Origin: Rubellimicrobium aerolatum
GTDB lineage: Bacteria > Pseudomonadota > Alphaproteobacteria > Rhodobacterales > Rhodobacteraceae
Direction: 5' to 3'
Length of the DNA stretch: 64,000 nt
NCBI RefSeq assembly: GCF_017872975.1
Contig: NZ_JAGGJP010000003.1
Coordinates: forward strand, 1-64,000
Shown: positions 49,453-58,572 of the stretch, piece by piece
Position numbering within the stretch: the first letter of the stretch is position 1
How the letters are laid out: every line of letters begins with the position of its first letter
Notes under the pieces: model-generated
Seen by the model: the letters and a program-made list of their open reading frames with translations, nothing else
The model's database searches: none
Told to the model about the DNA's origin: nothing
Made by a program: the position numbers and the translations under genes

Positions 49453-50540
49453 CGGCTGCCCTCCTGGGCCTTGGCGCGCAGCCGTTCGGCGAATCGGATC
49501 GCCGCGGCGACGGCCCGCCATTCGGGGCGCGCGACCTCCTGGCCAATCTCGACGCTGGCGTAGATGGCGCGCGCCGTGGGCGGATCGCGCCGGATCGGAA
49601 CGCCGGCGGCCATCGCCCGCTCGCGGATGCGGGCGGCCATCTCGTCCACGCCCTTGGCGACGCAGACCGGCGCGCCGCCCCGGGCGCGGTCCCATTTCAG
49701 CGCGACGGCGTAGTGGGTCGGGTTGACGACGACGACCGACGCCTCGGGCACGTCGTTCAGCATCCGGTTCATGGCGATGCTCATGCCCCTCTGGCGGCGC
49801 TGCTGCTTGACATGGGGGTCGCCCTCGCTGTCCTTGGTCTCCTCGGTCATCTCCTGGCGGCTCATCATCAGCCGCTTCTGGAAGGACAGCCGTTGCCAGA
49901 GCAGGTCGCCGATGCCCAGGACGACGGCGACAGCCGCGACCTTGCCAAGCAGAGCCAGGGCGATCTCGAACATGAGCAGCACCGCCTGCGGCGGCGCTTC
50001 GCGCACCGTGCCGACCAGCCGGGGCGTGGCCTCGACCAGCCCCAGGCCCAGCACCGTCCCGTAAAGGGCCACCTTGATAAGTCCCTTGGCGAACTCCACG
50101 AGGCCGTGGAGCCCGAACTTCTGCCCGGCCACGGCCAGGGGCGAGATGCGGGACAGCTTGGGCGCGAGCCGGTCGGGCGCGACCACCAGCCCCTGCTGCG
50201 CGAGGAGGCACAGGAGCGAGGCCCCCGCCGGCAGGACGAACCAGGGCCAGAACGCGCTCACGGCCTGGCCCAGCGCCGCCGCCCAGATCGGGTGCGGGCT
50301 GCCCGCGAAGGCCTGCGCGGCCAGCGGATCGGCCTGCGCCAGGAACGTCCCGAGCGTGGCGCCCATCGCAAGGAGCGATCCGGCGCCGAAGGCCGACACC
50401 GCCAGGACGAAGCCTCCGTAGGCCGCGGCGGTCACGAGGTCGTTGGACTGGGGGATCTCGCCGCGCTTGCGCGCCTCGTCGAGCCGTCGTTGCGTGGGTT
50501 CGAAACTCTTTTCGCTCTCGTCCCCGCCCTCGGCGCTCAT
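49449..50540 (-). CDS. flhB: Flagellar export specificity switch FlhB
   Basis: 363 residues: four membrane helices, then a cytoplasmic domain with the autocleavage motif VVVNPTHYAVAL (cut between N and P). The N-terminal EKSFEPTQRRLDEARKRGEI is also typical. It changes export from hook to filament substrates on a FliK signal. It overlaps fliR and the fliJ-like gene by four bases. Confidence 0.96.
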   Translation of the reverse strand: MSAEGGDESEKSFEPTQRRLDEARKRGEIPQSNDLVTAAAYGGFVLAVSAFGAGSLLAMGATLGTFLAQADPLAAQAFAGSPHPIWAAALGQAVSAFWPWFVLPAGASLLCLLAQQGLVVAPDRLAPKLSRISPLAVAGQKFGLHGLVEFAKGLIKVALYGTVLGLGLVEATPRLVGTVREAPPQAVLLMFEIALALLGKVAAVAVVLGIGDLLWQRLSFQKRLMMSRQEMTEETKDSEGDPHVKQQRRQRGMSIAMNRMLNDVPEASVVVVNPTHYAVALKWDRARGGAPVCVAKGVDEMAARIRERAMAAGVPIRRDPPTARAIYASVEIGQEVARPEWRAVAAAIRFAERLRAKAQEGSR

Positions 50541-51328
50541 GGGGAGCCCCCGAAGGGATCGCCCATGAAGGCGCCGAAGGCCTCGGCCCAGACGGCCAGC
50601 ATGACCGGCGCGGCGACGAGAAAGAGGAGCAGGCCCCCCGCCGTCAGAGCGGGCGCGCCGATGAAGGTGATAGACAGTTGCGGCATCGCCCGGTTGATGA
50701 CACCCATCGCGACGTTGTAGAGCAGCGCCGCCGTCACGAAGGGCGCGGCCAGCGAGAAGGCGAGCGCGAAGCTGCGCCCGACCTCCCCGAGGCCGGCCTC
50801 GAGCAGCATCCCGGGATCGAGCGCCGCGCCGGCCGGGACCAGCTCGTAGCTCTGGACCATGTAGGCGGCCACCTGCACGTGCAGCCCCAGGATCGCGGCC
50901 AACGCGAGGCCGCCGATCACCAGGAGGTGAGTCATGGCCGGCGACGGCTCGCCCCCCGGGCCGGAGCCGAAGAGCTGGGACAGCGAGGTGGACTGCGCGG
51001 CCATGGCCCCGGCCGTCTGCAGCGCCAGCACGAAGAGCCGCAGCATGAGCCCGAAGGCGAGGCCTATGGCCGCCTCGCCCAGCACGAGGAGGAGGAGCCG
51101 GGCCGGCGAGCCGGCGGATGGCAGGGTGGCGGCCTGGGTCGGCAGCACGACCAGCGTGAAGGCGAGTCCGAGGCCTAGCCGGACGCGCATGGGGATCGTC
51201 GCCTCGCCGAACAGGGGCACGGCGGCGAGCATGGCCCCGACCCGCAGGAAGACCACGAAGGCCTGCCAGAGGCCCGCCCGCGTCCACCCCAGCAGCGGGC
51301 CCAGCGTATCGAGCAGCTCCGGGCTCAT
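50537..51328 (-). CDS. fliR: Flagellar export gate protein FliR
   Basis: 263 residues with about six hydrophobic segments. VFLRVGAMLAAVPLFGEATI opens the protein, and the ends PQLSITFIGAPALTAGGLLL are typical for FliR. It completes the FliP-FliQ-FliR channel. It overlaps flhA and flhB by four bases each. Confidence 0.93.
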   Translation of the reverse strand: MSPELLDTLGPLLGWTRAGLWQAFVVFLRVGAMLAAVPLFGEATIPMRVRLGLGLAFTLVVLPTQAATLPSAGSPARLLLLVLGEAAIGLAFGLMLRLFVLALQTAGAMAAQSTSLSQLFGSGPGGEPSPAMTHLLVIGGLALAAILGLHVQVAAYMVQSYELVPAGAALDPGMLLEAGLGEVGRSFALAFSLAAPFVTAALLYNVAMGVINRAMPQLSITFIGAPALTAGGLLLFLVAAPVMLAVWAEAFGAFMGDPFGGSP

Positions 51329-53409
51329 GCCGGGACGAGCCCCACCAAGGCGGGGCGCGCGTCGATTCCGATCTCCTCGAAGGACAGGACCGGGTTGGTG
51401 ATGCCCTTGGCGGCCAGCACCGTTCGCAGAAAGCGCCGCCGCCGCGTCGATGTGACCAGCGCCGGGAAGGTCCCGTGCTCGGCCGCCTGCGCCACCTTCT
51501 CCGCCACGGCACCGGCCAGCCGGTTGAACTCCTCCGGCGGCAGGGCCACGTCGGAGGGGCCCCGGTCGGCGCCGATCTGATAGGTGCTGAAGATCTCCTC
51601 CCATTCCGGCGCGAGCTGCACGAGGGGGATGGTCCCGTCCGCGCGCCGGAGCTCGGCCACGAGCTGGAAGCCAAGGCGCTGGCGCACGTGCTCTGCGATG
51701 GCCTCGGCGGTGCCCATCGAGGGGCGAGCCTCGGCCACCGCCTCGAGGATCAGGGGCAGGTTGCGGATCGAGACCCGCTCCTCCAGCAGGAGGCGCAGAA
51801 CGGACAGGAGCAGGTCCACCGGCACCCGGTCGGGGATGAGCTCGTCCAGCATCTTGCGGTTGGCCTCGGCCCGTGCGGGATCGGACAGGTTCACCATCTC
51901 GTCGAGAAGGCGCCGCAGGGCCTTGAGCGTCATCAGCCGGGCGAAGTTGCGCTTGATGATCTCGAGCAGATGGGTGGCCAGCACCTCGGCGGGCCAGACC
52001 GTGGTCAGCCCGGCCAAGGCCGCCGCCTCCTGCTCGCCCTGCCCGATCCAGCGGGCCGGGGCTCCATATACGGGCTCCTTGACGTCCTGGCCGTCGAGGT
52101 CCGGGGCATCGAAGCCCGACAGCAACGCGAGGACGCGCCCGGGCTGGAGCACGTCCTTGGCCTGCTCCACCCCTTGGACCTTCACGCGGTAGGTGCCGGC
52201 GGGCAGCGCCGCGTTGTCGGTGAGCCGGATCTCGGGCAGCAGAACCCCGAAGGCGGTGGCCACGTGGTTCCGCATGTTGGCGATCCGCACGTCGAGTCCC
52301 GTCGCCGGGTCGAGGACCATGTCCACGAGGTCGGGCGCGAACTCCACGTGGATATCGTCCAGATCCAGCAGGTCGCCCATGGACGCCTTGGGCGCCGGAG
52401 CGGCCGAGGCTCCGGCCTCGCCCTTGGGCGTGGTCTCGGCGGGCCGGCGGAACTGCCGCCAAGCCACGCCGCCCAGGATGAGGGTCCCGGCCATGAACGG
52501 CAGGAACGGCATCCCCGGCACGACGGCGAAGACGCCCATCACGGCCGCCACGGTGGCGATGGCGGCGGGGTGCTGGCCGAGCTGGCCCATGATGGCGGCG
52601 TCGGTGGTCTGCGTGGAGCCGCCGCGTGCCAGGAGGAGCGCCGTGCCAACGGCGATGATGACGGCCGGGATCTGGCTCACCAGCCCGTCGCCCACCGTCA
52701 GGATCGCATAGGTCTCCAGGGCACTGCCGATCGGCATCCCGTGGACGAAGACGCCCATGGCGAGCCCCACGAGCAGGTTGAGCGCCGTGATGAGCAGCCC
52801 TGCCACCGCGTCGCCCTTGACGAACTTGGACGCGCCGTCGAGCGAGCCGAAGAAGGTGGTCTCCTGCGCCTCGCGCTCGCGTCGGGCGCGGGCCTCGGCG
52901 TGGGTGATGGCGCCGGCGGCGAGGTCGGCGTCGATGGCGAGCTGCTTGCCCGGCATGGCGTCCAGGGCGAAGCGCGCGCCCACCTCGGCCATCCGGGCCG
53001 CACCCTTGTTGATGACGACGAAGTTGACGATCAGCAGCACGAGGAAGACCACGATCCCCAGCAGGACCTGCCCCCCCATCACGAACATCGCGAAGCCCTC
53101 GATCACGTGGCCGGCCGCGTCGGTGCCGGTGTGGCCCTGTCCGATGATGAGCTTGGTGGAGGACACGTTGAGCGACAGCCGCAGCATCAGCGACGCGAGC
53201 AGGATCGACGGGAAGGCCGAGAAGTCCAGCGGACGCTCGATGAACAGGGTCACCGTGAAGATCAGGATGGCGAGCGCGAAGGACATCGCGAGGCCCACGT
53301 CCAGCACCCAGGCCGGCATGGGCAGGACCATCATGATGATGACCGCCATGAGCCCGAGCGCGAGAAGGATGCGCGGCTGGAACAGGGAGGAGAACGTGAT
53401 CGTGGGCAT
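51325..53409 (-). CDS. flhA: Flagellar export platform protein FlhA
   Basis: 694 residues. The N-terminal half has about eight membrane helices, with the conserved RLSLNVSSTKLIIGQGH and the FHIPEP-like loop VAEVGARFALDAMPGKQLAI, then DADLAAGAI. The C-terminal cytoplasmic domain docks chaperone-substrate pairs. It is a proton-driven export engine. It starts three bases after the transglycosylase stop on the same strand. Confidence 0.97.
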   Translation of the reverse strand: MPTITFSSLFQPRILLALGLMAVIIMMVLPMPAWVLDVGLAMSFALAILIFTVTLFIERPLDFSAFPSILLASLMLRLSLNVSSTKLIIGQGHTGTDAAGHVIEGFAMFVMGGQVLLGIVVFLVLLIVNFVVINKGAARMAEVGARFALDAMPGKQLAIDADLAAGAITHAEARARREREAQETTFFGSLDGASKFVKGDAVAGLLITALNLLVGLAMGVFVHGMPIGSALETYAILTVGDGLVSQIPAVIIAVGTALLLARGGSTQTTDAAIMGQLGQHPAAIATVAAVMGVFAVVPGMPFLPFMAGTLILGGVAWRQFRRPAETTPKGEAGASAAPAPKASMGDLLDLDDIHVEFAPDLVDMVLDPATGLDVRIANMRNHVATAFGVLLPEIRLTDNAALPAGTYRVKVQGVEQAKDVLQPGRVLALLSGFDAPDLDGQDVKEPVYGAPARWIGQGEQEAAALAGLTTVWPAEVLATHLLEIIKRNFARLMTLKALRRLLDEMVNLSDPARAEANRKMLDELIPDRVPVDLLLSVLRLLLEERVSIRNLPLILEAVAEARPSMGTAEAIAEHVRQRLGFQLVAELRRADGTIPLVQLAPEWEEIFSTYQIGADRGPSDVALPPEEFNRLAGAVAEKVAQAAEHGTFPALVTSTRRRRFLRTVLAAKGITNPVLSFEEIGIDARPALVGLVPA

Positions 53410-53412
53410 GTC

Positions 53413-54285
53413 TCAACCGTCTCCGAGCGGGACGAGGGAGCCCAGGCGCAGCGCCCCGCCCGCCGGCTTGAGGAGCGGGAAGGTGTTCACGCGCGGCGCG
53501 CCCAGCCCCTTGCCCTCGGCCAGCAGCGTGCCTTGGGCGGCGAACGGCCCCGCGAGTTCGCCGCCATCGACGCCGGCGGCCTGGGCCACCGCGAGGTTCT
53601 CATCGAACAGCGCCCTGTATTTCGCAGCAAGGTCGGGCGTGCGGGAATGGAAGGCCCCCGCCGCCTCGGACCAGCCGCCCTTTTCCTCGGCCAGCGTCCT
53701 GAGGAAGCTCGCCGCGTAGGTGGCGTTCGCCAACGGGTCGAACATCTGGTCGATGGACACGAAGTTTTCGTGGTGCCACAGCCAGTTGATCTGGAAGCAG
53801 CCGACGTCGAAGCTTTCCGCGCCGCTGGCGTGACGGGCCTGCGCGAAGGCCAGCGCCTCGTCCCGAGTGGCGAACCAGTGCCCCTCGCCCTCCATGTTGA
53901 CGGTCCAGGGCCATGGACGCCGCGTCCCGTCCCGACCACGTCCGGTCTCGGTCAGTGTGACGGCGATCAGCACGGACAGGGGGACGCCGGACAACCGGCT
54001 TGCGTCCTGCGCGGCTAGGAGGCAGAGGTCCGAATCGTCCGCCCGCGCCGAGCCGGCGAGACCCAGCGCAAGGAGCGCGCCCAGGAGGATCGCCGATGGC
54101 CGCCCGATGGAGGCGACAGCGCTGGCCCGGCACGTGGCTCCTGAACCGCGTCCGCCTCGGGCCGGGCCGCTCCCCTCTCCCGCAAGCCGGCGCGAGCGGC
54201 GGGCGATGGACCAAAAGGGCGTGGGGCCAAGAGGTCGAGGGACGTCCGGCAGGTCGGAGGCGGCGTCGGGCGGCGAGTCGGTCAT
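53413..54285 (-). CDS. Lytic transglycosylase of the flagellar cluster (SltF-like)
   Basis: 290 residues. An internal hydrophobic stretch AILLGALLALGLAGSARA (about 65-83) looks like a signal peptide, so the real start may be downstream of the ATG at 54285, though no good alternative is visible. The SLT domain follows: SGVPLSVLIAVTLTETGRG (catalytic glutamate) and ESFDVGCFQINWLWH. It cuts peptidoglycan for rod passage. In Rhodobacter sphaeroides SltF does this with a single-domain FlgJ, the form found here at 38250. A CtrA-like box lies just upstream. Confidence 0.8.
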   Translation of the reverse strand: MTDSPPDAASDLPDVPRPLGPTPFWSIARRSRRLAGEGSGPARGGRGSGATCRASAVASIGRPSAILLGALLALGLAGSARADDSDLCLLAAQDASRLSGVPLSVLIAVTLTETGRGRDGTRRPWPWTVNMEGEGHWFATRDEALAFAQARHASGAESFDVGCFQINWLWHHENFVSIDQMFDPLANATYAASFLRTLAEEKGGWSEAAGAFHSRTPDLAAKYRALFDENLAVAQAAGVDGGELAGPFAAQGTLLAEGKGLGAPRVNTFPLLKPAGGALRLGSLVPLGDG

Positions 54286-54329
54286 GGCTGGCGGCTTTCT
54301 GCTGCTCTCCCCAAGTATCGGCCAAAGAG

Positions 54330-54346
54330 ATTGAGAATTCCCTAAC
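54330..54346. promoter_or_regulatory. CtrA-like box upstream of the transglycosylase-flhA operon
   Basis: TTGA-GAATTCC-CTAACC, 45 bp before the transglycosylase ATG, in the AT-richer gap after the 771-residue protein gene. It is a two-mismatch match, and no GANTC site is adjacent. Confidence 0.35.
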
Positions 54347-54355
54347 CCCCCTTCC

Positions 54356-56671
54356 TCAGGGGGAAGGAGACGGCCCGAGCAGCGCCAGTGCCCGGTCCCG
54401 CGAGGCCTGCGCCTGCTCGAGGAGGATCCGGCCCTGCGTCAGGCTGATGGTGGCTTGACCGTCGGACGTGGTGCCGGGCGGCGGGGTGATCGCACTGGCG
54501 GGGAGGCTGGGGATGGCGGGATCGCTCGCCATCGGGATGAGCGTCGTCACGGTAGCCGAGGAGGAATCAGCGGCCGCGGCAGATTCGAGGCTGGCGTTCG
54601 ACGTCGGGCCGACCGCCGGCTGGACGGGCAGGAGTGCCGGGGGCAGCCCTGCATCGGACTGGAGATTCGCCGCTTGCGGCTCGGGCCTGGGAGGCGCGCG
54701 ATCCTCGGAGGGAACGTCCAGCGTCCGCGACCCAGCGGTGGGCGGCAGGAGGGTCGGCAGGCCCGGGGCAGCGCTGCGCGATCCGGGCGTCGCGAGGAGG
54801 GGGTCCGGCGGCAGCAGGGTCGGCAGCCGGCTCGGGCCCGCGGCGGGGTCGGCCGGGATCGGTTCGGCGTAAGCGGCCGCATCCTTCGACGTGTCGAGGC
54901 CGCCGAGCCGACGCGCCTCGTCCGGGAAGCCGAGCGCCTCCAGGCGATTCGCGACGGCCCCGACGGCCGGAGGCGGCAGGTCCGCCGGGAGCCGGGCCAG
55001 GGCGAGCTCCAGGAACGGCCCGTCCTCCAGACCGTCCGTCAGCGCCAGGACCGCGGCCGCCAATCCGGTCTCCAGGTCGGGGCCGGGGTGCACGCGCCGT
55101 TCCTGAAGGAGCAGCGACAGGGCCTCGTCGAACCGCGTGGCGGCGGTCAGGGCCCGCGCCTCGGCAAGGAGGAGGGCGCGGCCGTCCTCGCCCCCATGCT
55201 CGAACCGCAACGACCGGGCCAGCTCCAGGTCGTCCTCGGACAGGGCGCGCCCTTCCCGGATCGACAGGTCGATCAGGTCCACCATTCCCGCCGGCGTCAT
55301 GCGGGGATCGGTCTCGGCCAGCTCCCGAAGCTCCGCCAGGGCCGGCTCGGGGCCCTCGGTCTCCTTCAGGATGGTGGCCTGGGTCAACTGGGCATCTGTC
55401 GGCAGGTCCTCGGCATCGGCCATGTCGGCCACGGCCTGCGCCTCGTGGGGGGCGCCGTCCGTGAGGAAGAGATCGGCCAGCCGGGGGGCCAGGAGCGCGC
55501 GCGCCGGGTCCGGCAGGGCCCGCAGCGCGACGGTCATGGCCGTCCGCTCCCGCTCGTCGGTGGCGTCGATCGAGCCGCGCGACAGGGCGCGCCAGAGAGC
55601 GACGGGACCGGTGCAGCCTGCCTGGTCCTCCAGCACGTCCGCCGGGGCGGGCTCGCCGTCGATCAGGCGGGCCAGGAAGGTCAGGAGATCCCGCTCGCGG
55701 GAGGAGACCCCGTCGAGGCCGAGCGTCTGGCGGGCCTCGCGGCCGAAGCCGAAGACGAGATAGGCCCGCGCCAGGTCCTCGATGGCCTCGGGATCGAAGC
55801 GCTCCCGCTCGTCGCTGATCCGCGCCAGGCGCGGGGGGATCTCCGCCTCGAACTCGACGCCGTCGGTCCAGGCGGCGAGATCGAAGGTCTCGTCCGGCAG
55901 GCAGGCGGTGCCCCTGGAGCCCAGCGCGGCGCGGCGCGTGGGCCGGTCCGTCGCCGTGCGGAAGGCGATCCCGGGGCCGGCATCCGCGGCCGGGCGCGGG
56001 AAGTCCTGGGGCGGTCCGGGCTCCAGCACGCGGGCGCTCGGCTCGGGCATCGGCGGGCCGGCGGGCGGGACCGGCTCGGGCAGGTCCGCCGTCGGAGCGA
56101 GGTCGAGGAAGCCTTGCGACGCGGCGTCGGCGAAGCTTTCGAGGATCGCCTCCTCGGATTCGGCGACGCGCTCCATGGTGGCGACGGCCTCGGGGTCCGG
56201 GGCCGCCTCGGCGGGCGGGGGCGGCGGGGCGAGCAGCGTCGCCCCGCCCCGCCCTTCGGCGACGAGCGGAATGAGGCCCGGCCCGGCGGCCGGGGCCGAG
56301 GGCGCGCCCGGGCGCAGGGGTCCGGGGCCGTCGATCACGTCGAGGACCAGCCCCACCCCGCGCAGCGCCTGCGTCTGGACGTGGCAATCGCAGTCCACCG
56401 TCAGGCCGAGCCGCCCGAGGCCCCTGGCATCGAGGGCCCGGACGCGGGTGCGGGGGATCTTGTCGAAGGCGCGCGACAGGTCGTAGCTCGCCCCGGGCGG
56501 CATCCGCAGCTCGAAGCCGCCGGGCACGGGGACCAAGGTCCAGATGGCGCCGTCCGGCACTCCGACGACGAGGCGGGTGTATTCGGCGTGCTCCCCCCCC
56601 CGGATCGGCACCGTCTCGGCCAGGGCGGGACCGGCGGCCAGCAGCAGCGCGGACAGGGCCAGCGATCTCAT
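54356..56671 (-). CDS. Large periplasmic protein of the motA operon, function unknown
   Basis: 771 residues with a clean signal peptide (LALSALLLAAGPALA). The first 110 residues form a beta-rich domain (YTRLVVGVPDGAIWTLVPVP, then LTVDCDCHVQ). A proline-rich linker follows. Residues about 280-600 look like helical TPR-type repeats (EAIEDLARAYLVFGFGREA; AQAVADMADAEDLPTDAQL). The C-terminus is proline/serine-rich and disordered. It overlaps motA by four bases. By analogy with MotC of rhizobia, a periplasmic stator partner, it may act in motor function; that is inference. Confidence 0.7.
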   Translation of the reverse strand: MRSLALSALLLAAGPALAETVPIRGGEHAEYTRLVVGVPDGAIWTLVPVPGGFELRMPPGASYDLSRAFDKIPRTRVRALDARGLGRLGLTVDCDCHVQTQALRGVGLVLDVIDGPGPLRPGAPSAPAAGPGLIPLVAEGRGGATLLAPPPPPAEAAPDPEAVATMERVAESEEAILESFADAASQGFLDLAPTADLPEPVPPAGPPMPEPSARVLEPGPPQDFPRPAADAGPGIAFRTATDRPTRRAALGSRGTACLPDETFDLAAWTDGVEFEAEIPPRLARISDERERFDPEAIEDLARAYLVFGFGREARQTLGLDGVSSRERDLLTFLARLIDGEPAPADVLEDQAGCTGPVALWRALSRGSIDATDERERTAMTVALRALPDPARALLAPRLADLFLTDGAPHEAQAVADMADAEDLPTDAQLTQATILKETEGPEPALAELRELAETDPRMTPAGMVDLIDLSIREGRALSEDDLELARSLRFEHGGEDGRALLLAEARALTAATRFDEALSLLLQERRVHPGPDLETGLAAAVLALTDGLEDGPFLELALARLPADLPPPAVGAVANRLEALGFPDEARRLGGLDTSKDAAAYAEPIPADPAAGPSRLPTLLPPDPLLATPGSRSAAPGLPTLLPPTAGSRTLDVPSEDRAPPRPEPQAANLQSDAGLPPALLPVQPAVGPTSNASLESAAAADSSSATVTTLIPMASDPAIPSLPASAITPPPGTTSDGQATISLTQGRILLEQAQASRDRALALLGPSPSP

Positions 56672-57534
56672 GCGGCCTCCTTGGTGGCCTTCAGGGCTTC
56701 CTCGAGCTCCGCGAAGGAGGGGCGGTTGTGGCCGGGGGTCGCCTGCCGCCCGACCTCGATGCAGATGTTGGGCGCGTGGGCGTGGAGGTTCGCCACGAGC
56801 ACCTGCCGGATGAGCTGGTGGAAGTGCGCGTCCTCCTCCAGCACGGTCTTGAGCTTGGTGGCGAAGGGGCCGACGAAGCCGTAGGCGAGGAACACGCCCA
56901 GGAACGTCCCCACGAGGGCGCCGCCGATCATGTGGCCCAGCACCTCGGGCGGCTGGTCGATCGCCGCCATCGTCTTGATGACGCCCAGCACCGCCGCGAC
57001 GATCCCCAGCGCCGGCAGGCCGTCCGCCACCGACTGGAGCGCGTGGGTCGAATGCATCGCGTGGTGCTGCGCGGCCTCCATCCGGGTGTCGAGGATCTCC
57101 TCCACCTGGTGGGGGTCGTCGTAGTTCATGCTGCCGGCGCGCAGGGTGTCGCAGATCAGCGCCACCGCCTCCTTGTCGGCGAGGATGCGGGGATACTTGC
57201 CGAAGAGCGCCGATTCCTGCGGCTTCTCGATGTGCTCCTCCAGCGCGATGGGGTTGGAGCGGCTGATCCGGATCAGCGCGAAGAGCAGGCACAGGAGGTC
57301 GCGGTAGTCCTCGTGCTTCCAGCGGGGGCCCTTGAAGACCTTGCCCACGTCCTTGAGCGTGTGCTTGATCGAGGCCCCGTTGTTGGAGATCACGAAGGCG
57401 CCCACGGCCGCGCCGCCGATCATCATCATCTCGAAGGGCAGCGAGCCCAGGATGATGCCGATCTTGCCCCCGGCCAGCGTGTAGCCGCCGAACACCATCA
57501 CGAAGATGATGACGATTCCGACGATTCCGATCAT
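56668..57534 (-). CDS. motA: Flagellar motor stator protein MotA
   Basis: 288 residues. The N-terminal helix IGIVGIVIIFVMVFGGYTLA, PFEMMMIGGAAVGAFVISN, SVADGLPALGIVAAVLGVIK (the third helix) and LVGTFLGVFLAYGFVGPFA are the MotA core. It is the proton-channel subunit that pushes the rotor. motB is not next to it; the 771-residue periplasmic protein gene follows instead, overlapping by four bases. Confidence 0.96.
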   Translation of the reverse strand: MIGIVGIVIIFVMVFGGYTLAGGKIGIILGSLPFEMMMIGGAAVGAFVISNNGASIKHTLKDVGKVFKGPRWKHEDYRDLLCLLFALIRISRSNPIALEEHIEKPQESALFGKYPRILADKEAVALICDTLRAGSMNYDDPHQVEEILDTRMEAAQHHAMHSTHALQSVADGLPALGIVAAVLGVIKTMAAIDQPPEVLGHMIGGALVGTFLGVFLAYGFVGPFATKLKTVLEEDAHFHQLIRQVLVANLHAHAPNICIEVGRQATPGHNRPSFAELEEALKATKEAA

Positions 57535-57580
57535 GCCAGCCTCCTTTCCTGTCCGTGACCCCCCGAGTCTCCCACGAAAA

Positions 57581-57586
57581 GGTTAA
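57581..57586 (-). promoter_or_regulatory. CtrA half-site upstream of motA
   Basis: TTAACC on the minus strand, in the 72-bp gap between the motE-like gene and motA, with GAGTC at 57565-57569. Only one half-site is clear, so the call is weak. Confidence 0.25.
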
Positions 57587-57606
57587 GAAACCGGGAACGC
57601 GCGCGC

Positions 57607-58185
57607 CTAATCCGTCGGCGCGCGCGCGTTGCGCCCCGCGAGGACGGCGCTGATGGCGTAGGCGGCCGCCGGTTCGAGGTTGGTCATCACGGCGGCGGCC
57701 GATTCGGGGTTCATCAGGCCCACGAACCCGGCCGCGAAGTCCGGGTCCATCGCCGCGAAGAGCGCGGCGGCGTCGGCGGGCTTCATCGCCTCGTAGACCT
57801 TGGACAGCCGCGCGAGGTCGTCCCGCGCGGCGGTCTCGGCCAGCGCCAGGGTGGCGGACAGGCGGGCCTCGGCCTCCTGGAGCGTGGCGATCTGGGCCTG
57901 GAGCTCGGCCCGGGCGAGGTCGATCTCGCGCAGCCGGGCCTCGACCTCGGCCTCGCGGGCGGCGATCCGCTCCTCCCGCGCGCGGAAGGCGGCGAGAAGC
58001 TCGTCCGGGGCCTCGGCGGGGGAGGAGGGGGCCTCGGCGGGGGCCGTCCCCTCGCTGGCCAGGACCTCGCCCGCGCCGGGGCCCAGCCGGACCAGCGCCG
58101 ACAGGAACAGCATCCCAGCCACGACGGGAAGCACGCGGCGCGGCGCGCGGCGGCGCGCGGGGGCCTGCGACGCGCGCCGGGTCAT
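57607..58185 (-). CDS. MotE-like periplasmic coiled-coil protein
   Basis: 192 residues. The N-terminal membrane helix (VLPVVAGMLFLSALVRL) is followed by a coiled coil (about 65-130; EARLREIDLARAELQAQIAT) and a C-terminal MgtE-N-like domain (YEAMKPADAAALFAAMDPDF, then VMTNLEPAAAYAISAVL). This plan fits MotE, the chaperone of the stator partner MotC in rhizobia. Position two genes before the 771-residue periplasmic protein fits. It overlaps the preceding gene by four bases. Confidence 0.75.
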   Translation of the reverse strand: MTRRASQAPARRRAPRRVLPVVAGMLFLSALVRLGPGAGEVLASEGTAPAEAPSSPAEAPDELLAAFRAREERIAAREAEVEARLREIDLARAELQAQIATLQEAEARLSATLALAETAARDDLARLSKVYEAMKPADAAALFAAMDPDFAAGFVGLMNPESAAAVMTNLEPAAAYAISAVLAGRNARAPTD

Positions 58186-58553
58186 GACGTCCCTCCCGCC
58201 GGGGCGGCGCCGCGGACGAAGACGGGGCCGATCGGGGCGCGGGCCTGCTCCTCAGCCGGCGGCGGCAGGTCGTGCAGCGAGGCCATCAGCAGCTCCAGCC
58301 GCTGGCCCGCGGCCTCGGCGCGGTCGGTGGCCTGCGCGAGGCTGGACACCGAGTCCCTGGCGGCCGATTCGGCCCGTCGCAGGGTCTTGGACAGGTCATC
58401 GACCTGCGCCGACAGGACGGCCACGGCGCCGCCGACCCCCCTTTCGAGATCGGTGAAGCGGCGCAGGCGCCGCGACAGCACGAGGCAGTAGACCCCCGCG
58501 CCGATCGCCCCCGCGGCGAGGAGGATGTCGCTCAGCTCGGCCAGGATCTCCAT
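58182..58553 (-). CDS. Small membrane-anchored coiled-coil flagellar protein
   Basis: About 123 residues. The N-terminal helix ILLAAGAIGAGVYCLVLSRR is a membrane anchor, followed by a coiled coil (VLSAQVDDLSKTLRRAESAA). Similar short proteins sit between fliL and motE-like genes in alphaproteobacterial flagellar operons, but I do not know the function. The ATG at 58553 follows GAGG; a GTG at 58562 would add three residues. It overlaps the motE-like gene by four bases. Confidence 0.6.
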   Translation of the reverse strand: MEILAELSDILLAAGAIGAGVYCLVLSRRLRRFTDLERGVGGAVAVLSAQVDDLSKTLRRAESAARDSVSSLAQATDRAEAAGQRLELLMASLHDLPPPAEEQARAPIGPVFVRGAAPAGGTS

Positions 58554-58572
58554 GTCGCGCACCTCGTCCGAA

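Noticed and set aside
48899-49546. A minus-strand frame extending past the fliJ-like gene
   Set aside because: It runs in a different frame through flhB and the fliJ-like gene and has no family-like sequence beyond a short tail.
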